Notes: generated by a model not told the origin, from the letters alone. 46,274 nt of DNA from Treponema sp. (GCA_016283615.1 JAEENG010000039.1:1-46274); one strand, 5' to 3'; shown: positions 16,965-25,779, counted from the first letter of the stretch. Numbers and translations are program-made.

Positions 16965-17837
16965 ATGGCAGTTGATGAAGAGACAATTTATCGCGAGCAT
17001 CCATGTTTTGGCCCGCACAAGCACAATAAAGGCAGAATTCATCTTCCTGTGGCACCGGGCTGTAATATTGAATGCAGGTTCTGCGATAGAAAAATTAATC
17101 AGATTGAAGACAGACCAGGCGTAACAAGCACTGTAATCAAACCGGAAGAAGCCTGCGCATATATCGGTAAGGCCCTTGAGCGCTGTCCTGAACTCACTGT
17201 TGTGGGAATTGCAGGTCCGGGCGATACACTTGCCACCAGCTATGCACTTGATACATTCCGTCTGGTAAAAAAAGAATATCCTCAATTACTGCGCTGTATG
17301 AGCACGAACGGTCTTCTGCTCAATGAAAGGGCAGAGGAACTTATTGAAGTTGGAATCGACACCCTTACTGTTACCGTAAACGCAGTTGATCCTGAAATCG
17401 AAGCCCAGCTCAACAATAAAATTATTTATCACGGCAAAATCTATACAGGTGTCGAAGCGGCAAAAATTCTAATTCATAACCAGATAGAAGGAATCAAAAA
17501 GGTTGCAGACTCCGGAATGCTCATCAAGGTGAACACTGTTTTGTGTCCCGGAATCAATGACAAACATATTGAAGAAATTGCATACACGGTAAAAGATGCC
17601 GGCGCTCATATTTACAATATCATTCCGCTTATTCCGCAGAATGAACTTAAGCATCTTAAGGCTCCGACTTTTTATGAACTTGATGCGGCCAGACAGGCAG
17701 CGTATCCGTACATAAATATTTTTACTCATTGTGCCCATTGCCGCGCCGACGCAATCGGTGTTCCCGGGGAATACGATATCGGAAGTGAAATCTACATGGG
17801 CAGAATCAACACAAAAGAGACGTTCAGTCACGGCTAG
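16965..17837 (+). CDS. NifB-like radical SAM cofactor-maturation protein
   Basis: Likely builds the carbide-centred 8Fe core (NifB-co) for the D/K-like enzyme. The 290 residues begin with HPCF (Cys14) and RIHLPVAPGCNIECRFC, giving the radical-SAM Cys33-x3-Cys37-x2-Cys40. The NifB-specific EDRPGVTS, GIAGPGDTLA, STNGLLL, VNAVDPEIEAQL and HCAHCRADAIG follow. It is a stand-alone SAM domain with no fused NifX part; a NifX-like gene follows. One oddity is that the usual fourth Cys shortly after the SAM motif (R-K-x-D-C in nitrogen fixers) is absent, the segment being RKINQIEDRPG. It is the first gene of the right-hand operon, with box-controlled expression. Confidence 0.93.
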   Translation: MAVDEETIYREHPCFGPHKHNKGRIHLPVAPGCNIECRFCDRKINQIEDRPGVTSTVIKPEEACAYIGKALERCPELTVVGIAGPGDTLATSYALDTFRLVKKEYPQLLRCMSTNGLLLNERAEELIEVGIDTLTVTVNAVDPEIEAQLNNKIIYHGKIYTGVEAAKILIHNQIEGIKKVADSGMLIKVNTVLCPGINDKHIEEIAYTVKDAGAHIYNIIPLIPQNELKHLKAPTFYELDAARQAAYPYINIFTHCAHCRADAIGVPGEYDIGSEIYMGRINTKETFSHG

Positions 17838-17849
17838 GAGGAAACAATT

Positions 17850-18296
17850 ATGATTTACAAAGTTGCGGTTGCCACCAGTGACGGAATTAACGTGGACAGT
17901 CATTTTGGGCACGTTTTGAGTTTTGTAATCTACGATGTGGATGAAGAAACCGGTGAGTACGATGATGTGGAAGAGCGTGACGTCGCTGCCGCCTGTTCCG
18001 GGGGGAATTGCGGTTCAATTCAAGTGGTACAGCTGGGATGCGGCGGACAGAACGGTTCATCTTCGTGCGGGGGCTCGGGCGCTCCGGACACTCCGATGGA
18101 AAAGCTTGCAGAGGCTTTGAGTGATGTTGATTACGTTTTGTGCGCAAAAATCGGGCCTCATGCAATACGGGCACTGGCAAAATATAACGTAAGTGCCTAT
18201 GACATAGTCCTTCCGGTAGGGCAGGCTATAAAAAAAATAAATGACTTTCGGCTCAAAATTAAGGCCAGAAAGCAAAATTTAAATACAGGGGTATAA
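17850..18296 (+). CDS. NifX/NafY-type iron-molybdenum cofactor-binding protein
   Basis: Probable carrier of the NifB product. The 148-residue protein has the dinitrogenase-cofactor domain: VAVATSDG near 5, VDSHFGHVLSFVIYDVD, then LCAKIGPHAIRALAKYNV. In the middle is an unusual Cys/Gly/Ser-rich insert (about 47-79, CSGGNCGS, LGCGGQNG, SSCGGSG) that could ligate a cluster. It begins 12 nt after nifB behind TAGGAGG and ends 2 nt before the K-like gene, so all are co-translated. NifX-type proteins are not always essential in nif systems. Confidence 0.88.
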   Translation: MIYKVAVATSDGINVDSHFGHVLSFVIYDVDEETGEYDDVEERDVAAACSGGNCGSIQVVQLGCGGQNGSSSCGGSGAPDTPMEKLAEALSDVDYVLCAKIGPHAIRALAKYNVSAYDIVLPVGQAIKKINDFRLKIKARKQNLNTGV

Positions 18297-18298
18297 CC

Positions 18299-19642
18299 AT
18301 GGCAAAAATCTTAGACCAGCCACGCTACAAATGTGCTCTGGCTGCAATGCAAACAGTTCAATCGATTCCGGGGGCAATTCCGGTTTTACACTCGGGACCG
18401 GGATGTGCCGCAAAATTAAACGACAATAACGGAACCAGCGGACGCTACAGTCCGAACATTTTCCCTTGTACTTCGATCAGTGAAAAGGAAGTTGTATTCG
18501 GCGGTGCCGAAAAACTGCGTTCAACAATCCGTAATGCACTGCGCGTAATCGACGCTGATTTGTTTGTTGTGCTTTCGGGCTGTACCGGAGAAATCATCGG
18601 TGATGATATCAAGGAAGTTGCAGAGGATTTTGAAGACGCAGATAAACCTGTTGTTTACGCAAAGACTCCGGGCTTTAAAGGAAATAACTATGTAGGCCAC
18701 GACTGGATTTTAAAGTCTATTTTTGAACAGTACCTGAACCGCGAAGATATCCGGAGCAAACGTGAAGAAGCAATTCTTGAAAACGGTTCAATCACAGAAA
18801 AGGGGCTTGTAAACATTTTTGCAGGTCCTCCGCAGCAGGATCCTTACTGGCTCGGTAACCTCCGGGAAATTGAAAACCTGATTTCATCAATCGGATTAAA
18901 GCCGAACACAATTTTTGGTTTTGGACGCGGAATTCAAAATATCGAAAAAATTCCAAGCGCTCAGTTTTCAATTTTGATTTCGCCATGGGTAGGTCTTGAA
19001 AGCGCAAAATATCTTGAAACTAAATTCAAGATTCCGCTCCTGCATTACCCTGTACTTCCGATTGGTGCGACAGAAACAAGCAAATTCCTGCGTGCAGTTC
19101 AGGAATTTACAGGAGTCAGCAAGGAGCTGGTAGAAAAAGTCATCGCCGAAAAAGAGGCTGAATTCTACTATTACATCGAACGCTTTGCAGACACCCTGCT
19201 CGAAACCCGTATTCTTGGAAAGCGCTTTACCGTTGTAAGTGACAGCCAGTACACAACTGCCGTAACAAAATTCCTGGTAAATGACATGGGACTCTTCCCG
19301 GAAAAACTGTTTATCACGGACGACGCTCCTGAAAGTTTCCGCGAGTCAATTGCAAGCGAGATTTCCACACTCAATTATGGAATTCAGGCGCAGGTGCAGT
19401 TTACGACTGACGGACATGACATTCAGGAACAGATTAAAAAAATAGACTTTGCGGGAACTCCGCTTATTCTGGGTTCAAACTGGGAGAAAAAACTCGCCCA
19501 GTCACTTGGTGCGCATTATGTAAATGTAAGCTATCCGATGCTGGAAAAACTTGTAATCAATGATCACATTGCAGGTTATTCAGGCGGGCTGCACCTTCTG
19601 GAACAAATCTTTACCGCTGCAATGAGCAAATTAAAGCTTTAA
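18299..19642 (+). CDS. NifK-like nitrogenase-family subunit
   Basis: Beta-type subunit of the reductase. At 447 residues it is shorter than NifK because it lacks the N-terminal arm. Candidate P-cluster ligands Cys12, Cys36 (LHSGPGC) and Cys95 (SGCTGEIIGDD) sit at the three NifK positions, and ISEKEVVFGGAEKL (60-73) is the family signature. The C-terminal GSNWEKKLAQSLG and AGYSGGLHLLEQI match the end of NifK, not NifD. It precedes the D-like gene, the reverse of the usual D-K order. NifE/NifN-type scaffold identity was considered, but only one D/K-like pair exists here, so a catalytic pair is the simpler reading. Confidence 0.88.
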   Translation: MAKILDQPRYKCALAAMQTVQSIPGAIPVLHSGPGCAAKLNDNNGTSGRYSPNIFPCTSISEKEVVFGGAEKLRSTIRNALRVIDADLFVVLSGCTGEIIGDDIKEVAEDFEDADKPVVYAKTPGFKGNNYVGHDWILKSIFEQYLNREDIRSKREEAILENGSITEKGLVNIFAGPPQQDPYWLGNLREIENLISSIGLKPNTIFGFGRGIQNIEKIPSAQFSILISPWVGLESAKYLETKFKIPLLHYPVLPIGATETSKFLRAVQEFTGVSKELVEKVIAEKEAEFYYYIERFADTLLETRILGKRFTVVSDSQYTTAVTKFLVNDMGLFPEKLFITDDAPESFRESIASEISTLNYGIQAQVQFTTDGHDIQEQIKKIDFAGTPLILGSNWEKKLAQSLGAHYVNVSYPMLEKLVINDHIAGYSGGLHLLEQIFTAAMSKLKL

Positions 19643-19652
19643 GGAGATAACC

Positions 19653-21125
19653 ATGCCATTCAATTTTAAAAATGCAAACCTTGCCGTACGCGAAAACCGT
19701 CTTGGTTCAATTACAGGTTTTGTGGGAGACCTTGAAACCCTTGTTTACCGTTCAGAATGCGGTTCCCTCAAAAACCGTGAGCGCTGCTTCAGCCAGTCGA
19801 GTTCATGTCTTTCCGGCTGTGCATTGAACGCACTTGCCGCCATCAGAAACGTTGCTGTTGTTTATCATGCTCCTGCAGGCTGTACAGCAATGGCTTCCAA
19901 CGACAGTGTAAAATTCGGCCAGATTGCGGCACGTATCAATAAAACTACAAATTCAGTTTTTGTCTGCACGGACTTAAACGAAAAGGATACTGTTTTTGGT
20001 GCCATGAACGACCTTAGAAAAATCGTTCAGCACACTTACGACACTTACAAACCGGACGCAATCTTTATTTCTACAAGTTGTGTTTCGGGCGTTATCGGAG
20101 AAGACGTTGACGGTCTTGCAGACGAAATCAATGAAGAACTTCCAATTCCTGTAATTCCGGTACACTGCGAAGGCTTTAAGAGCCGTATCTGGGCTTCGGG
20201 ATTTGATATTTCTGACCATGCCGTTCTGCAGGGGATCGTTAAACCGCCAAAGGAAAAACGAAGAATAATCAATATCAAAAACTTTTACGAAAGCGCACGC
20301 CCGCAGATTACAAAGATTTTCCGCGAAGTTTTTGATGCTGAACCGCAGTTTTTGTACTGTAACTCAACAATTGAAGAACTCTCTCACCTGAGCGAAGCTC
20401 TTGCAACTGTTTGTATCTGTGGAACTCTGGGTACTTACCTCGGAAACGCCCTGGAAGAAACCTACGGCGTTCCATATGTACGGACAATCAACCACTCAGG
20501 CGTTACCGGTTTTGAAACCTGGCTCCGTGGAATCGGAGACGCAATCGGCCGCCGTGAACAGGTAGAAAAGTACATCGAAGAGCAGAGAAAAATCTTTATG
20601 CCTCAGATTGAAGAAGTTACAAAGTCTCTCCACGGACTGCGCGCAGTAATCGGTATGGGACCAGGCTTTACTTACGAAATTGCCCGCGTTCTTCAGGAAT
20701 TCGGGATGAAGGTTGATTATGCCCTTGCATGGCACTACGACTACAAGTACGACAACGGTAAAGTTCCTCCGGCTCTCGAACACCTTCTCAAAACATCTCC
20801 AAAAGATATGAAGGTAGCGGTTGCAGACCAGCAGAACTACGAAGTATTGAATATCCTGAACCGTTATCAGCCTGATGTTTACTTTAGCCGCCACCCGGGT
20901 ACAACTGTCTGGGCAATCAAGCAGGGCTTTGCGGCAGTCTTTGTTGCTGATGAATACACTGTCTTTGGTTATGAAGGAACCTTGAGTTTTGCAAAACTTA
21001 TCCGCGACACTGTAACAAACCGTTCGTTCGAAAAGAACCTTGCAAAACGCATTAAGCTTCCGTATACAAAGTGGTGGTACGAACAGAATTCAGACAAGTT
21101 CATCAACGCAGAAGGAGCACGCTAA
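19653..21125 (+). CDS. NifD-like nitrogenase-family catalytic subunit, non-N2-fixing type
   Basis: Alpha-type subunit of 490 residues. P-cluster candidates are Cys52 (Cys56 also near), Cys77 (HAPAGC) and Cys143 (STSCVSGVIGED). Extra Cys36 and Cys45 lie in an N-terminal motif. By eye alignment Cys256 (TVCICGTLG) falls exactly on the cofactor-binding Cys275 of Azotobacter NifD, with the same 19-residue run to YGVPY. Other active-site positions differ: Arg96 is Ser85, Gln191 is Trp180, His195 is Phe184 and the cofactor His442 is Ala432. It can hold a cluster but not a nitrogenase-like pocket. It follows the K-like gene by 10 nt and precedes cysK by 1 nt. Confidence 0.88.
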   Translation: MPFNFKNANLAVRENRLGSITGFVGDLETLVYRSECGSLKNRERCFSQSSSCLSGCALNALAAIRNVAVVYHAPAGCTAMASNDSVKFGQIAARINKTTNSVFVCTDLNEKDTVFGAMNDLRKIVQHTYDTYKPDAIFISTSCVSGVIGEDVDGLADEINEELPIPVIPVHCEGFKSRIWASGFDISDHAVLQGIVKPPKEKRRIINIKNFYESARPQITKIFREVFDAEPQFLYCNSTIEELSHLSEALATVCICGTLGTYLGNALEETYGVPYVRTINHSGVTGFETWLRGIGDAIGRREQVEKYIEEQRKIFMPQIEEVTKSLHGLRAVIGMGPGFTYEIARVLQEFGMKVDYALAWHYDYKYDNGKVPPALEHLLKTSPKDMKVAVADQQNYEVLNILNRYQPDVYFSRHPGTTVWAIKQGFAAVFVADEYTVFGYEGTLSFAKLIRDTVTNRSFEKNLAKRIKLPYTKWWYEQNSDKFINAEGAR

Positions 21126-21126
21126 A

Positions 21127-22101
21127 ATGTCCAGAATACACGAATCATTGACCGAACTTGTGGGCCACACACCCCTTGTTCGTCTTCATGGAATTGAAAA
21201 GGCTTTCGGCTTAAAAAGTCATATTCTTGCAAAAGTTGAATATTTTAATCCGATTGGTTCAATCAAGGACCGCATCGTTCTCCGCATTATCGAAGACGCA
21301 GAAAGGGAAGGTAAAATCAGCCCTGACAAAACGACCCTTGTTGAATACACTTCGGGCAACACAGGTATCGCTGTAAGTGCAATCGGAGCGATGAAGGGTT
21401 ATAAAGTCCAGATTTATCTTCAGGATGGAACAAGTCATGAACGCGCCCAGATGATGAGGGCGTTCGGAGCTAAAGTTACCCGTATCAGCAACGTGCCGGA
21501 AATTCAGGAACAGCTTAAGGCTACAAACAATGACTTTGTTGCGGCGACAAATGTATTAAAACAGCATTTGAGAGATGCCCAGAAAGCAGGCGAAGGAATT
21601 TTCTTTGTTGACCAGATGCTCAACCCGCTCAACGCGCAGGCTCATCACGACACAACCGGCGCAGAATTGTGGGAAGACACTGACGGCCAGATTGCGGCAG
21701 TTGTCAGTAGTGTCGGTACCGGCGGAACAATCCGCGGGGTAAGCGATTATCTCAAGGAAAAAAATCCTTCTATAAAAGTTGTTGCAGTCGAGCCGACAGC
21801 TGATGACAAAGTTCTGACTGGAATTCATAACTTTACAGATGTCCCGGAAGAACGTGTTCCGATCAACATCAAATCAAAGCGTGAGCTTTATGACGAGTTT
21901 TTTATCGCTCCTTCTGAATCAGCAATAGAAGCGGCAAGAACCCTCGCAAAAACTGACGCTGTTTTAACCGGCTTTTCGAGCGGAGCGGCCTTGTGGGGTG
22001 CCCTGCAGATTGCAAAACGTCCGGAATTTGACGGCAAAAATATTGTAGTCATTTTCCCGGATACCGGTTTAAGATATCTCAGCCAGAACCTCTTTGAGTA
22101 A
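21127..22101 (+). CDS. cysK: Cysteine synthase (O-acetylserine sulfhydrylase)
   Basis: Makes cysteine from O-acetylserine and sulfide. The 324 residues show the PLP lysine Lys47 in NPIGSIKDR, the substrate loop TSGNTG (75-80), the phosphate-cup GTGGT, and the FPDTGLRYLS ending. The last is usually DTGERYLS, so Glu is Leu here. The frame is open back into the D-like gene, but the ATG at 21127, one base after that gene's stop and behind GAAGGAG, is the natural start. Being the last gene of the nitrogenase-like operon, it is the most direct evidence that the enzyme's product is a sulfur source. Confidence 0.93.
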   Translation: MSRIHESLTELVGHTPLVRLHGIEKAFGLKSHILAKVEYFNPIGSIKDRIVLRIIEDAEREGKISPDKTTLVEYTSGNTGIAVSAIGAMKGYKVQIYLQDGTSHERAQMMRAFGAKVTRISNVPEIQEQLKATNNDFVAATNVLKQHLRDAQKAGEGIFFVDQMLNPLNAQAHHDTTGAELWEDTDGQIAAVVSSVGTGGTIRGVSDYLKEKNPSIKVVAVEPTADDKVLTGIHNFTDVPEERVPINIKSKRELYDEFFIAPSESAIEAARTLAKTDAVLTGFSSGAALWGALQIAKRPEFDGKNIVVIFPDTGLRYLSQNLFE

Positions 22102-22106
22102 ATAAA

Positions 22107-22129
22107 TTGCCCGTGTAAAAAGCGGGCAA
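22107..22129. other. Hairpin after cysK
   Basis: TTGCCCG pairs with CGGGCAA over a 9-nt loop, followed by an A-tract instead of T. It may end the cluster transcript poorly, or stabilise its 3' end. Confidence 0.4.
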
Positions 22130-22170
22130 AAAAAACATGGTTACTTTCTGGAGATTTCTTGAAATTACCT

Positions 22171-22198
22171 TTGAACTTGGTTAATATCGTGTTATAAT
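22171..22198 (+). promoter_or_regulatory. Promoter of the paralogous exported-protein pair
   Basis: TTGAAC (22171-22176), 16-nt spacer, perfect TATAAT (22193-22198). It carries no LysR-box, so it is regulated separately from the nitrogenase-like cluster. Confidence 0.65.
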
Positions 22199-22235
22199 AA
22201 TCAGCATATAGTCTAAATCGAGGAACAGAAAGTAA

Positions 22236-24107
22236 ATGAAAAAGTTATCAGTTCTTGCAGCAGCACTCTTGTTATCTGCAAACCTTGCATTCTCTGCAGA
22301 TATCACTTTCAGGTTAACTCCTGGTATCGTACTTCCAGGCAATAAGGATTATTCAACAGGTTTCGGGGGAACTGCCCAGCTTGACCTGGACCTTTTTGGT
22401 CTTCTGACAGTCGGCGTTGAAGGCCTTTTTACAACTACAAACATTGACGCCCTGAGCCAGTCCGCATATTTTTATGGCGGCGGTGTTGGTCTTGGCGCTT
22501 ATTTCTATCCTTTATCAAGACTTTATATTGGACTTGGCGGGGCAGCCGGTATTTACCAGTTTTCTACAACTGGTTCAACTGACAGCAAATCATTTTCTGA
22601 CATTTATTACCGCGGTTACGGAGAAATCGGTTACCGCTTCAGCCCGTCGCTTACTGTAAGTGCAAACGGCGGTTACACAAACTTTGCCCTTGTAAAGGAA
22701 GGAGACAGTGCCCTTGATATGATTAACGTCGGCCTGAGCCTCCGCTACACAGTTCCTCTCAGCAAGACTAATTCATCAGACTTTGTAATCAGCAATGACC
22801 AGGGAGACGCCGCATTCCCTCTGTTTATGAGTGCGTATAAAACCTGTCCGATTACAACAATTACAATCAGAAACAACACCGGTGCCGAAGTCAACAACGT
22901 ACGCGTTTCACTTCGTGCAGGTCGTTACAGCGCAAGTACTTACGAATCAGCAAACATTAAAAAGATTAAAAAGTACGCTGCCGTAGACATTCCTCTTTAC
23001 GCAGATTTTTCTTCTGAACTTCTGCGCTTTACAGAAAACGGAAAAATCCTTTGTGAACTCATCATTGATTATGAATTCTTAGGAAAAAAACAGCAGGCAA
23101 TCCAGAACCTTGCACTGTCTGTTTACAACCGCAATGCATTCAGCTGGTCGGATTCAACAGCATTGAGCTGCTTTATCTCGCCTGATACTCCGGAAATTCT
23201 TGAAATTTCAAAATACATCGCAGGTATTGCCCGCAACAACTTCTTTACCGGCATGAACCGCAACGTTCAGATGGCTGCCGCAATGATGGAAGCCCTTCGC
23301 ATTTCAGGCATCAAATACAGCGATGATAAACTTACACCATATGTTCAGTTCCACAATTCGGAAGAACTCGACAGCATCAAGTATCCGCTTCAGACCATCA
23401 ATACTTTGAGCGGTGATTATGATGAACTTGGTCTTCTTCTCGCAAGCTGTCTCGAATCAGTTGGTGTTGCCACAGGTTATCTTCCTCTCGATGATGACTT
23501 TATCGTCCTTGTAGCCACAGGAACTAAACCTGGTACAGAAGAAAACCTCTTTGCAAATCCAAAGGGCTGTCTCTCTGATGAATCAACAGTTTACTTCGGA
23601 CTTTCCATGGCAAACTTCAGCAAGGGCTTTACCAAGAGCCGCGAAATCGCCGCAAAGAAAATCCAGACCGTTCTTGAATCCGAAGAAACAAATGCAGAAT
23701 TTACCGTTGTTCACGCGGCATGGGAAATTTACGCCCCTGCAATCTTCAGCGAAAACGGTTCTTACTACGAAAAACCTTCTTCAAAAGCGCTCAATGCCGC
23801 TTGTGAAGCTTCTATAAAAGATTACATTAACAATGACCTTTCTGCAGTTCTTGCCCGTGCACGCAAAACCGGCGACGCAAACAAAGTCGGAATCGCTCTT
23901 ATGCGTATGGGCCGTTACGCAGAAGCAAAGGCAGAATTCAGCAAAATGGATACTGTAAAAGCATTAAACAACCTTGCGACTGTTTATATGATAGAAAAGA
24001 GTTACAATTCAGCTGCTTCTACTTATAAACGCGTTCTTGCAAAAGATCCGGAAAACAAGATTGCAAAAAGAGGTCTCGAAAACGCCAATGCTAAGCTTGG
24101 ACTTTAA
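22236..24107 (+). CDS. Exported protein: beta-barrel-like N-terminus, inactive transglutaminase-like domain, TPR tail
   Basis: No established function. The 623 residues begin with a signal peptide ending near AFSA (21). An outer-membrane-barrel-like region follows (22-175) with alternating aromatic and glycine residues. A central beta domain and a transglutaminase-like domain (about 330-430) come next, and then two or so TPR-like helices (about 560-623, ALMRMGRYAEAKAEF and AASTYKRVLAKDPENK). Compared with its neighbour at 24123, the catalytic triad is lost: Cys to Tyr395, His to Asp421, and the third acid to Ser. It therefore looks like a pseudoenzyme. The next gene starts 15 nt later in the same operon, so the pair arose by tandem duplication. 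Confidence 0.75.
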   Translation: MKKLSVLAAALLLSANLAFSADITFRLTPGIVLPGNKDYSTGFGGTAQLDLDLFGLLTVGVEGLFTTTNIDALSQSAYFYGGGVGLGAYFYPLSRLYIGLGGAAGIYQFSTTGSTDSKSFSDIYYRGYGEIGYRFSPSLTVSANGGYTNFALVKEGDSALDMINVGLSLRYTVPLSKTNSSDFVISNDQGDAAFPLFMSAYKTCPITTITIRNNTGAEVNNVRVSLRAGRYSASTYESANIKKIKKYAAVDIPLYADFSSELLRFTENGKILCELIIDYEFLGKKQQAIQNLALSVYNRNAFSWSDSTALSCFISPDTPEILEISKYIAGIARNNFFTGMNRNVQMAAAMMEALRISGIKYSDDKLTPYVQFHNSEELDSIKYPLQTINTLSGDYDELGLLLASCLESVGVATGYLPLDDDFIVLVATGTKPGTEENLFANPKGCLSDESTVYFGLSMANFSKGFTKSREIAAKKIQTVLESEETNAEFTVVHAAWEIYAPAIFSENGSYYEKPSSKALNAACEASIKDYINNDLSAVLARARKTGDANKVGIALMRMGRYAEAKAEFSKMDTVKALNNLATVYMIEKSYNSAASTYKRVLAKDPENKIAKRGLENANAKLGL

Positions 24108-24122
24108 GGTAAGGAGAATTAA

Positions 24123-25694
24123 ATGAAAAAACTTGTTTTTCTTTCAGCTTTCTTCCTTTGCCTGAGCTGTGCTTTTTGTGCTGATGTAAGCCTCCGTCTG
24201 TCCGGCGGTTACAATGCCGGTTCCGACACAATGCTTGATACAAGTTTTACCGGCACTGCAGGCATCAACTTTGCTCCAATCCGTCTCCGCGGCCGTGATT
24301 ACATTTTTATGGGCGCAGAAGCAAGTATTATTCCCTGTTCAGCAGTCGGAATCGAATCATTCAATCTGACTGACTTTGGAGTAAACCTCGGTTACGAAAT
24401 GACTCTTCTGGACAGACTTACCCTGATTCTTGAAGGTTATGCCGGAATCTGGCAGGCTCCTGAAGTTCAGGTAACCGGTAAAAGCAAAAAAATCGAAGCA
24501 ACTTCAGGCGTGGCTTACGGCGGAAGATTTTCTGCCCTTTACAACATCTTCCCTGAACTTTCTGCAGGTGTGTTTGCTGGCTACAAGGACTTTTCAACTG
24601 ACGGCGATTCATACATCAAGAACACTCAGATTGGCCTTTCCGTAAAATACAGCGTAACAAAAGGTTTGTTCTCTTCTTCTGATGTTAATCTTTCAGAAAT
24701 TGAACTTGATCCGATCTTCCCTGTATTCTACAGCCGTTATGCTGACCACAAGTTTGGTACTGCAACCTTTGTCAACAACGAAAAGAACGATATTACTTCT
24801 GTTGAAGTTAGTGTTTATATTGAACAGTTTATGACTTCTCCAAGTGTCTGCACGACAATTGACCGTGTAAAACGCGGAGAAACCTTTACTGCCGATTTGA
24901 CAGCCTTCCTCGATGAAACAATTCTTACAACCCTCATGCCTGTAAACTCAGGAGCAAAGATTATTGTTTCGTACAAATCTCTGGGAAAGCGTATTACAAA
25001 CGAACAGTCTGTTGAACTTATCACCTACGGCCGCAATAACATGACCTGGGAAGACGACCGCCGTGCAGCCGCTTTTGTGAGCCCGCGCGATGGCAGTGCA
25101 AACTTCTTTGCAAGTTATGTGCGTTCCGTTGTTAGTGATGAATTCAATTCAACCACTCCGAAGAATGTACAGATGGCAGCAGCGCTCTTTGGTGCGCTCA
25201 AAGCTTACGGTATCAACTACGTTGTAGACCCGGCTTCTGCCTTCTCAGATAATACAGGTACAACTCAGGTTGACTTTCTTCAGTTCCCGTATCAGACTCT
25301 ACTCTACCACGGCGGTGACTGTGACGACCTTTCAATCCTGAATTGTGCCCTTCTTGAATCCCTGGGTATCGACACAGCGTTTATCACCTGTCCGGGACAT
25401 ATCTTTATCGCATTTGACTCAGGACTTACTCCTGATCAGGCAGGTAAGGGTGACTACGTAGTTCAGGACGGAAAGGTATGGGTTCCGCTCGAAATTACAC
25501 TCTGTCAGGATACATTTGCACTTGAACGCTCAACTGCAATGCGCGAGTGGAAAAAGTATCCTAAGGACCGTGCTCTGATTCCTTTAAAAGACGCATGGCA
25601 GGAATTCAACATCGTAGGTATTCCGGATTCAAACCCAAAGATTGAAATTCCTTCAAAAGATGAAATCCTAAAGGGCTTTAGAAAGGCATTATAA
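24123..25694 (+). CDS. Exported transglutaminase-like protein with barrel-like N-terminus
   Basis: No established function. The 523 residues have a signal peptide (to about 20), a barrel-like region (21-180), a beta-rich middle (190-310), and a transglutaminase-like cysteine-peptidase fold. Cys400 (GGDCDDLS), His426 (PGHIFIAFD) and Glu457 (VWVPLEIT) form a plausible triad. The order matches the upstream paralogue, but this copy ends with a short tail instead of TPRs. Such folds in envelopes can act as peptidases or cross-linkers of peptidoglycan or outer-membrane proteins. The ATG follows AAGGAGAATTAA. I am sure of the homology between the two genes and less sure of activity. Confidence 0.78.
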   Translation: MKKLVFLSAFFLCLSCAFCADVSLRLSGGYNAGSDTMLDTSFTGTAGINFAPIRLRGRDYIFMGAEASIIPCSAVGIESFNLTDFGVNLGYEMTLLDRLTLILEGYAGIWQAPEVQVTGKSKKIEATSGVAYGGRFSALYNIFPELSAGVFAGYKDFSTDGDSYIKNTQIGLSVKYSVTKGLFSSSDVNLSEIELDPIFPVFYSRYADHKFGTATFVNNEKNDITSVEVSVYIEQFMTSPSVCTTIDRVKRGETFTADLTAFLDETILTTLMPVNSGAKIIVSYKSLGKRITNEQSVELITYGRNNMTWEDDRRAAAFVSPRDGSANFFASYVRSVVSDEFNSTTPKNVQMAAALFGALKAYGINYVVDPASAFSDNTGTTQVDFLQFPYQTLLYHGGDCDDLSILNCALLESLGIDTAFITCPGHIFIAFDSGLTPDQAGKGDYVVQDGKVWVPLEITLCQDTFALERSTAMREWKKYPKDRALIPLKDAWQEFNIVGIPDSNPKIEIPSKDEILKGFRKAL

Positions 25695-25719
25695 TTTTTT
25701 AACTTTTTTAAGAATTCAG

Positions 25720-25747
25720 TTGGAATTCATAAAAAATGTTTTATAAT
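25720..25747 (+). promoter_or_regulatory. Promoter of the FecR-like/cyclase operon
   Basis: TTGGAA (25720-25725), 16-nt spacer, TATAAT (25742-25747). The -35 is part of a GAATTC-N5-GAATTC repeat. Confidence 0.55.
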
Positions 25748-25779
25748 AAAGTTATTATTTATCCATAGGGGGATATAAA

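Noticed and set aside
22107..22129. Strong terminator closing the nitrogenase-like operon
   Set aside because: The 7-bp stem is followed by A residues instead of T, so it is recorded only as a hairpin.
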